DNA from: an uncultured Eubacteriales bacterium
Lineage (GTDB): Bacteria > Bacillota > Clostridia > Oscillospirales > CAG-272
DNA: 23,439 nt
Assembly (NCBI GenBank): GCA_900546315.1
Contig: URCP01000040.1
Location: forward strand, 1 to 23,439
Reading direction: 5' to 3'
The translations under genes were made by a program, and so were the position numbers. Each line of letters opens with the position of its first letter. The stretch's first letter is position 1. Below the pieces are notes generated by a model, which worked only from the letters and a program-made list of their open reading frames with translations, was not told where the DNA came from and did no database searches. Shown here one piece after another: positions 14,698 through 21,807 of the stretch.

Positions 14698-15675
14698 ATG
14701 AACAGGTTTTTGAGGGGAGCGTGCGCGGCGCTGCTGGCTGTCGGCGTTATATCGACGATGAGTTGTTCGTCGGATACGCGGAAGGTCGCGGAGGTCGGCG
14801 GAGAGGGCGTTGAGCTTCAGGAGTACAGGTATTATTTTCTGAACAATAAGCGCGAGCTGTACGGCGACGACGCGGAGCTTGACGATGCGTCGGTCGCGGA
14901 GCTTAAGAAGATGTGCGGCGAGAACGTGAAGAACCGCCACGCTTTGTCGCTGCTGGCGAAGGAGTACGGCGCGAAGCTGTCGGAGGACGACGACGCGAAG
15001 CTCGACGAGCTGGTGGAGGCGTTGAAGTCGAATTACGCGGACGACGACGCGTACAAGGCGGCGCTGACGGCGGATTTCCTGACCGAGGACCTGTACCGGG
15101 AGCTGAACGGCGACACGCTGCTGGCGTATAATGTTGTGGAGAAGATGAAGGAGAAGGGCGAGCTGCCCGCGGACGACGATATGGCGGCGATTGACGCGGC
15201 GCTGATGTCGGACGAGATGGCGTGCGTGAAGGAGATTTACGTGTATTACCCGAGCGACGAGACGCGGGAGATCGCGCAGAACCGCGCGAACGAGGCGTAT
15301 TCGCGCCTTATGTCGGGCGAGTCGTTCGAGGACCTGATGCGGGAGTATTCGAGCTACAGCGCGGAGCAGGTGCCGTATGACGCGGGTTATTATACGATGA
15401 GATACGACGCGCTGGACGAGGTGTGGGCGGAGGTTGAGAAGCTGTCGCCCGGAGAGCACAGCGGGGTGTTTGAGTCGACGTACGGGTTCCATATTGTGCT
15501 GCGGTGCGAGAAGGACGCGGATTATATGGCGGAGCACCGCGAGGAGCTGTACGATATTTATTCGCACTCGAAGTTTTACGAGAGGTTCTACGCGCTGTAC
15601 GACACGTTGACGGTGACGATGACGGGCTATGGCGAGAAGCTGGACTTCAAGGGTCTGTCGATGGGCAATAAATGA
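14698..15675 (+). CDS. Parvulin-type peptidyl-prolyl isomerase lipoprotein (PrsA/SurA-like)
   Basis: The 325-residue protein starts with a lipoprotein signal (MNRFLRGACAALLAVGV, lipobox STMSC with Cys23). An N-terminal helical SurA/PrsA-like part is followed by a parvulin domain from about residue 180 (ACVKEIYVYYP; RANEAYSRLMSGESFEDLMREYS; VEKLSPGEHSGVFESTYGFHIVLR). The last stretch matches the usual parvulin ending. It would help fold exported proteins outside the membrane. The frame is open far upstream, but the signal peptide fixes the start. The ribosome site is weak (GGATG 12 bases away), and a TATAAT overlaps the ATG by chance or design. A better promoter -10 is at 14629-14634. Confidence 0.85.
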   Translation: MNRFLRGACAALLAVGVISTMSCSSDTRKVAEVGGEGVELQEYRYYFLNNKRELYGDDAELDDASVAELKKMCGENVKNRHALSLLAKEYGAKLSEDDDAKLDELVEALKSNYADDDAYKAALTADFLTEDLYRELNGDTLLAYNVVEKMKEKGELPADDDMAAIDAALMSDEMACVKEIYVYYPSDETREIAQNRANEAYSRLMSGESFEDLMREYSSYSAEQVPYDAGYYTMRYDALDEVWAEVEKLSPGEHSGVFESTYGFHIVLRCEKDADYMAEHREELYDIYSHSKFYERFYALYDTLTVTMTGYGEKLDFKGLSMGNK

Positions 15676-15713
15676 TTTTTTCAGAAAAAACCGGAAAAAA
15701 TCTGAAAACCCCC

Positions 15714-15742
15714 TTGACAAACGCGCCGGAATGTGGTATAAT
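15714..15742 (+). promoter_or_regulatory. Promoter of tRNA-Leu(CAG)
   Basis: TTGACA (15714-15719), a 17-bp spacer and TATAAT (15737-15742). The block from about 15705 to 15744 is almost identical to that before the second tRNA-Leu at 23315-23357. Confidence 0.9.
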
Positions 15743-15754
15743 ATAAAAGTAATC

Positions 15755-15790
15755 AGGCGATACGCAGTATCGCCTCGATACACGGTATCG
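15755..15790 (+). other. Two adjacent hairpins in the tRNA-Leu precursor leader
   Basis: AGGCGATAC-GCA-GTATCGCCT (15755-15775) is a perfect 9-bp hairpin, followed directly by CGATAC-ACG-GTATCG (15776-15790). Both lie between promoter and tRNA. GTATCGCCT occurs three bases later in part again, giving a short degenerate tandem array. Confidence 0.7.
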
Positions 15791-15799
15791 CCTGGATAT

Positions 15800-15886
15800 G
15801 CAGGTATGGCGGAACTGGCAGACGCGCTAGATTCAGGTTCTAGTGAGGGCAACTTCATGCAGGTTCAATTCCTGTTACCTGCACCA
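15800..15886 (+). tRNA. tRNA-Leu (anticodon CAG)
   Basis: The acceptor arms GCAGGTA (15800-15806) and TACCTGC (15876-15882) pair perfectly. The D-arm TGGCGGAACTGGCAGACGC is typical of leucine tRNAs. The anticodon stem-loop CTAGA-TTCAGGT-TCTAG gives anticodon CAG (15834-15836). A long variable arm (TGAGGGCAACTTCATG) marks it as class II, and the T-arm loop is TTCAATTC. The CCA end is encoded. It reads CUG codons. Confidence 0.95.
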
Positions 15887-15888
15887 AA

Positions 15889-15915
15889 AGCTCTGTTTAC
15901 ACAGGGCTTTTTCTT
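15889..15915 (+). terminator. tRNA-Leu terminator
   Basis: AGCTCTGT and ACAGGGCT pair with one G-U around TTAC, followed by TTTTTCTTTTTG. Confidence 0.85.
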
Positions 15916-15997
15916 TTTGTTTTCGCGTTTCGTTATAATGCCCATATAAATTTTCGACACCCCATATCGTTTGTATATATAAAGATATTATATAATC

Positions 15998-16026
15998 TTG
16001 ACAAATCCGGACACCCGTGATATAAT
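15998..16026 (+). promoter_or_regulatory. Promoter of the solute-binding protein gene
   Basis: TTGACA (15998-16003), a 17-bp spacer and TATAAT (16021-16026). The leader to the ATG at 16125 is about 90 nt and contains a palindrome and a repeat (listed separately). A weaker AT-rich TATAAT at 15991 overlaps. Confidence 0.88.
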
Positions 16027-16051
16027 ATAACAAATAGTCCTGTGATCGATC

Positions 16052-16150
16052 TTAATTGTACTATTTTTTACACAAATTTGATAAGACAAATAGGTCAATT
16101 GACCTTAAGAAAGGGGTATTATCCATGAAAAGGATATTAATTGTACTATT
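16052..16150 (+). repeat. 14-nt direct repeat flanking the start of the solute-binding protein gene
   Basis: TTAATTGTACTATT occurs at 16052-16065 in the leader and, exactly, at 16137-16150 within codons 5-9 of the gene. The AATTGTAC core resembles half-sites of AraR-type operators, which is suggestive given the regulator gene downstream. Confidence 0.6.
16092..16105. promoter_or_regulatory. Palindromic operator candidate before the solute-binding protein gene
   Basis: AGGTCAATTGACCT is a perfect 14-nt palindrome downstream of the promoter and just before the ribosome site. The GntR/LacI hybrid regulator encoded next in the operon is the obvious candidate to bind it; this is inferred. Confidence 0.5.
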
Positions 16151-17564
16151 GTTAGCGGCGCAGCTTCTCGCGGCGGCTTCCTGCGGCGGCGACTCCGGCG
16201 AAAAGGTTCCGTCCGGCGGCTCCGACAGAACGGAGGACACCTCGGCGGAGGAGACGACCTCGTTTTATGATTCGATAGACATTCCGGACTTCTCCGGGAA
16301 GAGCTTCACGATACTCGCGCGGACAAACCTGATCGACGAGATGTACGCCGAGTCGGAGACCGGAGAGATCGTGAACGACGCGGTATACAAGCGTAACTGC
16401 AACGTCTCGGAGCGGCTGAATATCGACCTGAACGTTATCGACCAGCCGGGCGACTGGGCGAACAAGGACCGTTTCGTCAATTACGTCAGCTCCGCGATCA
16501 TGTCTGACGACGATTCGTTCCAGCTCGTCGCGGGATATATGAACTATATGCCGATAACGATACTTGACGGGTATTATACCGACATTAACACCCTGCCGTA
16601 TATCGACCTCTCGCACGAGTGGTGGGTGAACGGCTTCAACGACAACGCGACTATTAACGGCAGAATGTATATGGCGATGGGAGATCTCTGCTCGTCGATG
16701 CTGCGTTACGCTTACTGCGGCTACGCGAATACCAAGCTGCTTGAGGACAATGGATACGTTGCCGAGGATCTTTATCAGGCGGTGCGCGACGGGAAATGGA
16801 CGTTCGACATGATGACGGGTATGGCGAAGAACGTGTGCAGCGACCTTGACGGCGACGGAAAAATAACCTTCGATGACCTTCAGGGCGTCTGGATGCACTA
16901 TATGCCGGTGAGGGCGCTGACGAACGCGTTCGCGATTGATTACACGGAGCGGGATCAGAACGGGCTGCCGAAAATATCTCTCTATTGCGAGCGGCTCGTG
17001 AACGCCTACGACAAGGTCGCCTCGGCGGTGAAGTCGGATTACTGGTGCTACACCGGCGGCGACGGCGACGTGAAGTTCAAGGAGGACAAGGCGCTGTTCT
17101 TCTTTGACGTGCTCGGCACGACTGATAAGCTGCGTGATATGCAGTCGGGCTTCGCGGTCGTTCCGATGCCGAAGTACGATGAGGCGCAGGATGGATACCG
17201 CACCGAGACAGTCGACACGACGTCGATACTGCTCGTTCCGTCGACGATAAGAGACCCTGAGCTCGTCGGTCTCGCGCTGGAAGCGCTGAACTACGAGAGT
17301 CAGAAGCTCGTCACTCCCGCGTACTTTGACGTCGCGATGCAGTCGAAATACGCGCGCGACGAGGAGTCGAAGGAGATGATGCAGATCGTCCGCGACAGTA
17401 TCTATTTTGACTTCGGATATATATTCGCCGGCGCGATCGGCGGCGGTATAAACTCGATAATGGAGTCGGCGGTGAGCGGCAAGGGACTGGCGTCCGTCTG
17501 GGCGGCGAACGAGGGCACGATGGAGAAGGGGCTCGACAAGCTGCTCGAATTTTTCGGGGAGTGA
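16125..17564 (+). CDS. ABC transporter extracellular solute-binding lipoprotein (sugar family 1 type)
   Basis: The 479-residue protein has a lipoprotein signal (MKRILIVLLLAAQLLAAASC, Cys20), a Gly/Ser/Thr/Glu-rich linker (21-50) and a substrate-binding fold: KSFTILAR, NDAVYKRNCNVSERLNIDLNVID (hinge region), DDDSFQLVAGYM, and a large C-terminal lobe with GFAVVPMPKYDEAQDGYRT, the usual marker of this sugar-binding family. Residues 240-251 (DLDGDGKITFDD) form an EF-hand-like calcium loop, known in this family. AAAGGGG nine bases before the ATG fixes the start at 16125 instead of 16056. No permease or ATPase gene follows. The next gene is an AraR-type regulator, so the substrate is probably a sugar or glycoside. 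The substrate itself cannot be read. Confidence 0.88.
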   Translation: MKRILIVLLLAAQLLAAASCGGDSGEKVPSGGSDRTEDTSAEETTSFYDSIDIPDFSGKSFTILARTNLIDEMYAESETGEIVNDAVYKRNCNVSERLNIDLNVIDQPGDWANKDRFVNYVSSAIMSDDDSFQLVAGYMNYMPITILDGYYTDINTLPYIDLSHEWWVNGFNDNATINGRMYMAMGDLCSSMLRYAYCGYANTKLLEDNGYVAEDLYQAVRDGKWTFDMMTGMAKNVCSDLDGDGKITFDDLQGVWMHYMPVRALTNAFAIDYTERDQNGLPKISLYCERLVNAYDKVASAVKSDYWCYTGGDGDVKFKEDKALFFFDVLGTTDKLRDMQSGFAVVPMPKYDEAQDGYRTETVDTTSILLVPSTIRDPELVGLALEALNYESQKLVTPAYFDVAMQSKYARDEESKEMMQIVRDSIYFDFGYIFAGAIGGGINSIMESAVSGKGLASVWAANEGTMEKGLDKLLEFFGE

Positions 17565-17585
17565 CGCGGAGGTTTCAGAGAACGG

Positions 17586-18677
17586 ATGAGTGAGCACCTT
17601 TATCAGGTCATATATAATGATCTGCTCCGGAAGATAACAACCGGCGAGTTCGCGCCGAACGAGAAGCTCCCGACCGAGCACGAGCTGATGAGCTTCTACG
17701 GCGTCAGCCGCGTGACGGCGATAACCGCGCTGAATCACCTGCGCGATGACGGATATATAACGCGGTCGCCGAGGATCGGTTCGGTCGTCCGCGGGGCCGG
17801 CACGAATGGCGCGCCGCGCGGGGATATCCAGTTCGTCACGATATGGGACAATGATTCGATACCTGGGATGTATGAGGCGATGCGCGAGAGGGCGTCTGAT
17901 GCGGGATACGGAACTGTCATGTACAATTCGCACCACAGCGTCGAGGCTGAGCGGGAGTATCTGAGGTCAATGCTGTCGAGGAGGGTCGCGGGAGTGATCT
18001 GTTATCCGCTGAACGGCGAGTTCGGGAATATTTCCGCCTTCGCGCAGCTGAGAGCTTCCGGGGTGCCGCTCATCACGGTCGATAAGCGCGTATGGATTCC
18101 GGACGGCGATATACCGTGCGTCACGACCGATAACCGCCGCGCGGCGTATGATATGACGTCCTGGCTCATCGAGGAGATGGGGCACAGGAGGATAGCGTAC
18201 TGCTGCGCGAGGTTTGACCAGGCGAACGCGCGCTACAGGTTCAAGGGATATGTCGGCGCGCTGATTTCTCACGGGATCGAGTACGACCCGGCGCTGACGG
18301 ATGAGCTTGAGAGCCCGTCGAAGCCGTACCGCGCGCACCGTTCTGATTTCACGGAGTATCTGAATTATCTGATGGGTCTCGCGGAGCCGCCGACGGCTGT
18401 TGTCTGCGAGTGCGATTACGTCGCGATATCTCTGATGAAGAGCGCGAAGGAGCTCGGCGTGCGGGTTCCGGAACGGCTGTCGATCGTCGGTTTTGACAAT
18501 ATCGACATGAGCGGGATGCTTGAGGTGCCGCTGACGACGATGGAGCAGGATTTCACCGGCATCGGCGCGGCGGCGGCGGAGCGTCTGCTGGCGCTGATGG
18601 ACGGAGGAAAGGTTGAGCCGCTGACTCTGTTCGGCACGAAGCTGATCGAGAGGGCGTCTGTCAGGAAGCTGGATTAG
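17586..18677 (+). CDS. GntR/LacI hybrid transcriptional regulator (AraR-like)
   Basis: The 363-residue protein joins a GntR winged-helix domain (about residues 5-70: YNDLLRKITTGEFAPNEKLP, then LMSFYGVSRVTAITALNHLRDDGYI) to a LacI/GalR-type sugar-binding domain (79-363: AGVICYPLNGE, GVPLITVDKR, TDNRRAAYDMTSWLIEEMGHRRIAY, RLSIVGFDNIDMSGMLEVPLTTMEQ). This is the layout of AraR, a repressor released by a sugar. It lies 21 nt after the solute-binding gene and probably shares its transcript. GGAGG is 13 bases before the ATG, an unusually long spacing. It probably controls the operon through the palindrome or repeat before 16125. Confidence 0.93.
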   Translation: MSEHLYQVIYNDLLRKITTGEFAPNEKLPTEHELMSFYGVSRVTAITALNHLRDDGYITRSPRIGSVVRGAGTNGAPRGDIQFVTIWDNDSIPGMYEAMRERASDAGYGTVMYNSHHSVEAEREYLRSMLSRRVAGVICYPLNGEFGNISAFAQLRASGVPLITVDKRVWIPDGDIPCVTTDNRRAAYDMTSWLIEEMGHRRIAYCCARFDQANARYRFKGYVGALISHGIEYDPALTDELESPSKPYRAHRSDFTEYLNYLMGLAEPPTAVVCECDYVAISLMKSAKELGVRVPERLSIVGFDNIDMSGMLEVPLTTMEQDFTGIGAAAAERLLALMDGGKVEPLTLFGTKLIERASVRKLD

Positions 18678-18682
18678 GAAGC

Positions 18683-18719
18683 GACGGTTCCCACGGCTGG
18701 GGTTTGCCGGGGAGCCGTC
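18683..18719 (+). terminator. Probable terminator after the regulator gene
   Basis: GACGGTTCCC (18683-18692) pairs with GGGAGCCGTC (18710-18719) with one G-U pair. The tail (ATATTTCTT) is only partly T-rich, so efficiency is uncertain. Confidence 0.55.
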
Positions 18720-18782
18720 ATATTTCTTGGTTGCTTTGGCAACGGCAAACAGGTAATTTACACAAAATTCATAATAATCGTG

Positions 18783-18811
18783 TTGACACAATCCACTTTC
18801 CGTAGTACAAT
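18783..18811 (+). promoter_or_regulatory. Promoter of the toxin-antitoxin operon
   Basis: TTGACA (18783-18788), a 17-bp spacer and TACAAT (18806-18811), about 35 nt before the antitoxin start. By family, the antitoxin-toxin complex would repress here. Confidence 0.8.
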
Positions 18812-18846
18812 GTATTACGCAGAAAACTCAAAGGAGATGTAATTTC

Positions 18847-19068
18847 ATGAACATATCCGTTCGTCTTGACGACAATGACAGCAGGCTTTTCAGAAAGTAC
18901 GCTGAAATGAATGATATATCGGTTTCCGAGCTCGTGCGCCGGGCTGTCAGGGAGAAGATTGAGGATGAGTGTGACCTTGAGGCTTACGACAAGGCAATGA
19001 AAGAGTACAAGGCTGACCCGGTGATGTATTCTCACGATGAGGTCAAGAAGATTCTCGGGCTTGACTGA
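18847..19068 (+). CDS. Antitoxin, ribbon-helix-helix RelB/DinJ-like
   Basis: The 73-residue protein starts with a ribbon-helix-helix domain (MNISVRLDDNDSRLFRKYAE, then DISVSELVRRAVREKIEDE), used for DNA binding and autoregulation. The acidic C-terminal helices (LEAYDKAMKEYKADP; HDEVKKILGL) would wrap the toxin. AAGGAG lies before the ATG. The stop overlaps the toxin start by one base (TGATG), a hallmark of type II toxin-antitoxin pairs. Confidence 0.88.
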   Translation: MNISVRLDDNDSRLFRKYAEMNDISVSELVRRAVREKIEDECDLEAYDKAMKEYKADPVMYSHDEVKKILGLD

Positions 19069-19334
19069 TGATATACAGCGTAGAGTACACGAAGGGCGCG
19101 CTCCGCGATCTGAAGCGTCTCGACAGGCAGACTGCGGCGCTGATAATCGGTTGGATCGAGAAGAATCTTGTCGGCTGTACAGACCCGCGCGCGAAGGGTA
19201 AGGGACTGACGGCGAACCGCGGCGGACAGTGGAGGTATCGTGTCGGCGATTACAGGATAATCGCGGATATAGACGATGGACGAATAATTATCTCGGTTCT
19301 GACCGTCGGGCACAGAAGTGAGGTCTACAGATAG
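19068..19334 (+). CDS. Toxin, RelE/ParE superfamily
   Basis: The 88-residue protein has the RelE-type pattern: Y-S-VEYTKGALRDLKRLDRQ, an IEKNL helix, and the C-terminal core GGQWRYRVGDYRIIADIDDG, then IIISVLTVGHRSEVY. RelE homologues cut mRNA on the ribosome. Arg (in WRYRVGDYR) and the terminal GHR-VY motif are typical of active members. Length is normal. It is coupled to the antitoxin gene and followed by the hisS promoter within 30 nt. Confidence 0.9.
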   Translation: MIYSVEYTKGALRDLKRLDRQTAALIIGWIEKNLVGCTDPRAKGKGLTANRGGQWRYRVGDYRIIADIDDGRIIISVLTVGHRSEVYR

Positions 19335-19355
19335 CTCCTTTCGTCATTTTCCACC

Positions 19356-19384
19356 TTGACAACGCGAAAAAAAAGTAGTATAAT
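19356..19384 (+). promoter_or_regulatory. Promoter of hisS
   Basis: TTGACA (19356-19361), a 17-bp spacer and TATAAT (19379-19384). The leader is only about 25 nt, so hisS has no T-box here, unlike valS. Confidence 0.88.
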
Positions 19385-19413
19385 AGAAGAAAAAAGTGTG
19401 AGAGGACAACCGA

Positions 19414-20643
19414 ATGAAAATAACACCCGTAAAAGGCACGGCGGACTACCTGCCGGGCGAGGTCAGAATACGCGATTATCTTCAGAATACGATAATTTCG
19501 ACGTACCGTTCCTGCGGCTTCGAGCGGATTTCGACGCCGATCATCGAGGAGGGGGAAAACCTCGATAAGTCGGACGGCGGCGAGAACCTGAACCTGATCT
19601 TCAAGATCCTGAAGCGCGGCGAGAAGCTCGCGCGCGAGCTCGACGAGAGGTCGCTCTCCGACATGGGGCTGCGCTACGACCTGACCCTACCGCTGACGAG
19701 ATATTACGCGAACAACCGCGCGAAGCTGCCGAATCCGTTCAAGGTCATCCAGACCGACCGCGTCTACCGCGCCGAGCGCCCGCAGAAGGGCAGAATGCGC
19801 GAGTTCGTTCAGTGCGATATCGACATCATCGGCGACGAGTCGTGGTGCGCCGAGGCTGAGCTTATCTCTACAACGGCAAAAGCGCTGCACAACGTCGGTT
19901 TTTCGAACTTCAATATCCGCATAAACGACCGCAGACTGCTGCGCGCGATAATCCTGACGTCGGGTCTGCCGGACGCGGACGTCGATTCGGTCTGCATTTC
20001 GCTCGATAAGCTCGACAAGATCGGGCTTGACGGCGTGAAGAACGAGCTGATCGAGAAGGGTTTCGAGCCGGAGCCGGTCGGAAAGCTGATTTCGGCGATA
20101 TCCAAGGAGCCGTTCACGCTTGACGACGCGGAGAAGATCTGCGGCGAGATGGAATGTATTACCAATCTGCGCAAGATAATGGAAGTCGCGAATTCGCTCG
20201 CCGACGGCTATTCGGTGATATATGACCTGACGCTTGTTCGCGGACAGGGGTATTACACGGGAACGGTGTTCGAGATTTCGAGCCCGGAGTTCCGCGGGGC
20301 ACTCGGCGGCGGCGGACGATATGACAACCTGATCGGAAAGTTTCTCGGCGAGTCGATACCGGCGGTGGGATTTTCGATAGGATTTGAGCGTCTGGCGGCG
20401 ATACTTTTGGAGAAAAACTATAAAATCCCAGAGAGCCGTCCTCGCATGGCGGTGATATATAACGAGGATAATTTCGAGAAGGCGATGCACCTCGCCGACA
20501 AGCTACGCGAGGATTACGACACGTCGCTGTTCTTGCAGCCGAAGAAGATAGGCAAGCTGTACGCGAAGCTCGAGGCGGACGGATTTGTCGGCGCGATGAC
20601 GCCCGACTCGGACGAGGTCAAGCGCTTCGGCGATCAGATTTGA
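19414..20643 (+). CDS. hisS: Histidine--tRNA ligase
   Basis: This 409-residue class II synthetase charges tRNA-His. It opens with KGTADYLPGE and contains RYDLT (87-91), motif 2 (FKVIQTDRVYRAERP, ending GRMREFVQCD, about 109-134), the histidine-specific HisA motif at 274-287 (LVRGQGYYTGTVFE) and motif 3 (AVGFSIGFERL, 317-327) preceded by GGGGRYD. The HisA motif reads RGQGYY where many bacteria have RGLDYY, a variant also expected in clostridial enzymes. The C-terminal anticodon domain (from about 342) is short but complete to the usual end. The start is supported by a GAGG site. The gene is a single unit between its own promoter and terminator. Confidence 0.97.
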   Translation: MKITPVKGTADYLPGEVRIRDYLQNTIISTYRSCGFERISTPIIEEGENLDKSDGGENLNLIFKILKRGEKLARELDERSLSDMGLRYDLTLPLTRYYANNRAKLPNPFKVIQTDRVYRAERPQKGRMREFVQCDIDIIGDESWCAEAELISTTAKALHNVGFSNFNIRINDRRLLRAIILTSGLPDADVDSVCISLDKLDKIGLDGVKNELIEKGFEPEPVGKLISAISKEPFTLDDAEKICGEMECITNLRKIMEVANSLADGYSVIYDLTLVRGQGYYTGTVFEISSPEFRGALGGGGRYDNLIGKFLGESIPAVGFSIGFERLAAILLEKNYKIPESRPRMAVIYNEDNFEKAMHLADKLREDYDTSLFLQPKKIGKLYAKLEADGFVGAMTPDSDEVKRFGDQI

Positions 20644-20666
20644 ACAAATTGAACAAAAAAGTGCAG

Positions 20667-20693
20667 AGCGCGTTGGTATCCGACGCGCTTTTT
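20667..20693 (+). terminator. hisS terminator
   Basis: AGCGCGTTGG and CCGACGCGCT pair around TAT, followed by TTTTTA; the stem begins about 25 nt after the stop. Confidence 0.88.
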
Positions 20694-20883
20694 ACTTTGC
20701 GTTCACGAAAAGTTAAATAAATATGCTGTTACCGGGCGATATAATGTGGTACTATATAAGTAAAGTCCAACAGAGAATGTCGGTTCCGGAAATTTGCCGA
20801 CAGGAGGGGATATTTCAGCGAAAGAAGGGAAAAGTGATTCCGAAAGTGCAAGTCAGTTTGCACAAAGAAGGATAAAACAATCT

Positions 20884-21732
20884 ATGATTAAGTTCAGAAT
20901 AAGTTTACTTTTGTTAATATTAACACTGTTTCTCCTGATGGCATCCGCATGTGAAAGCGATAGCGAAGACGTCATGTGGAGCGCCGAGGACCTGACGAGC
21001 GCCGCGGTGGAGAAGTTAGTCACGTCGGACCCGGAGCGCCGCAGCGGCTTCATAATGTCCACTCAGCGCGTCTCGATAAATCGCGGAAAATGGACAATAC
21101 CGATAAGCAGGGAGTGCGGAACTCCGGATTATCTGGTTCCGAGAGATGACCTTGAAATGCGGAATTATGGCGTGATTACGTACGATGAGAGCACACATAA
21201 TGTTGATTTCGTCGTGTTTGAGAATGACGGAAACGCGGTAATGACGGCGTACCCGCCGCTCTATATAATGGAGTATCCGGACGTCGGGTTCATTGTTGTT
21301 GATCATGCGGCGACATATTCTGCACCTGGGTATCGGTACAGTCTGACGCTTTACGATTATAGCGGCAATATAGTTTCAAGCCAGACGTTTTCCGAAATAT
21401 CGTCGACAATAGACAGCTTCGGACTGTACATGAAGTCGGCGGATTATAATGAATTTTGTGTTACGGACAACGGCGATATTTACATTATGACGTCGGATTT
21501 CATCGCGCGTCTCGGATACAATGATGGCAAATTCCGTGTCGAAAAGTACAATGAGCTCACGGCACTCGACGACTTCGCGGACGGAAATGTCGTTCCGGTG
21601 GAGCTTTCTCCGCAGGTGATGCGCGGTTATCTCCGCAGGCTGCCGGACGGCGGCGCGGCGCTTATATACAGGCGATATATTGAGGACGACGCGACGGAGT
21701 GGGTAATGCGCCGTCTTAATGATGACTATTAA
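20884..21732 (+). CDS. N-terminal part of an interrupted lipoprotein: signal and beta-propeller-like domain
   Basis: From 20884 the frame encodes a lipoprotein signal (MIKFRISLLLLILTLFLLMA, then SACES, Cys23) and strand-rich repeats (NVDFVVFENDGNAVMTAYPP; YSLTLYDYSGNIVSSQTFS; NEFCVTDNGDIYIMTSD; RLPDGGAALIYRRY) as in propeller blades. The frame stops at TAA (21730) after 282 residues, but the same frame continues through TAA at 21748 and 21769 and then stays open to 23298. The full 804-codon frame would be one propeller plus solute-binding lipoprotein. GAAGGA lies about 12 bases before the start; an earlier in-frame ATG (20794) would bury the signal. A possible -10 (TATAAT, 20740-20745) lacks a good -35. 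It may be a pseudogene, or a recoded gene. Confidence 0.7.
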   Translation: MIKFRISLLLLILTLFLLMASACESDSEDVMWSAEDLTSAAVEKLVTSDPERRSGFIMSTQRVSINRGKWTIPISRECGTPDYLVPRDDLEMRNYGVITYDESTHNVDFVVFENDGNAVMTAYPPLYIMEYPDVGFIVVDHAATYSAPGYRYSLTLYDYSGNIVSSQTFSEISSTIDSFGLYMKSADYNEFCVTDNGDIYIMTSDFIARLGYNDGKFRVEKYNELTALDDFADGNVVPVELSPQVMRGYLRRLPDGGAALIYRRYIEDDATEWVMRRLNDDY

Positions 21733-21807
21733 ATGCTGTCGGACGTTTAAATATTGCCCTATCCCGGCTAAAATCCGCCTATATTTTCGCCGGACGGCGG
21801 TGTATGG

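Noticed and set aside
14694..14699. TATAAT overlapping the ATG of the PrsA-like gene, suggesting a start further downstream
   Set aside because: No -35 at a suitable distance, and the signal peptide with lipobox begins exactly at this ATG.
15676..15708. Terminator after the PrsA-like gene
   Set aside because: TTTTCAGA and TCTGAAAA can pair, but the stem is short, the loop is 15 nt and C-rich sequence follows instead of a T-run.
16152..17936. 594-residue ORF on the minus strand
   Set aside because: It is antisense to the solute-binding protein and regulator genes. Long Arg/Val/His-rich antisense frames occur throughout this GC-rich window (also at 2069-3547, 7853-9094 and 14656-15858) and reflect codon bias.
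21730..21771. Genome-wide reassignment of TAA to a sense codon
   Set aside because: TAA properly ends valS and the lipoprotein gene at 5563, and no other gene in the window has in-frame TAA codons.
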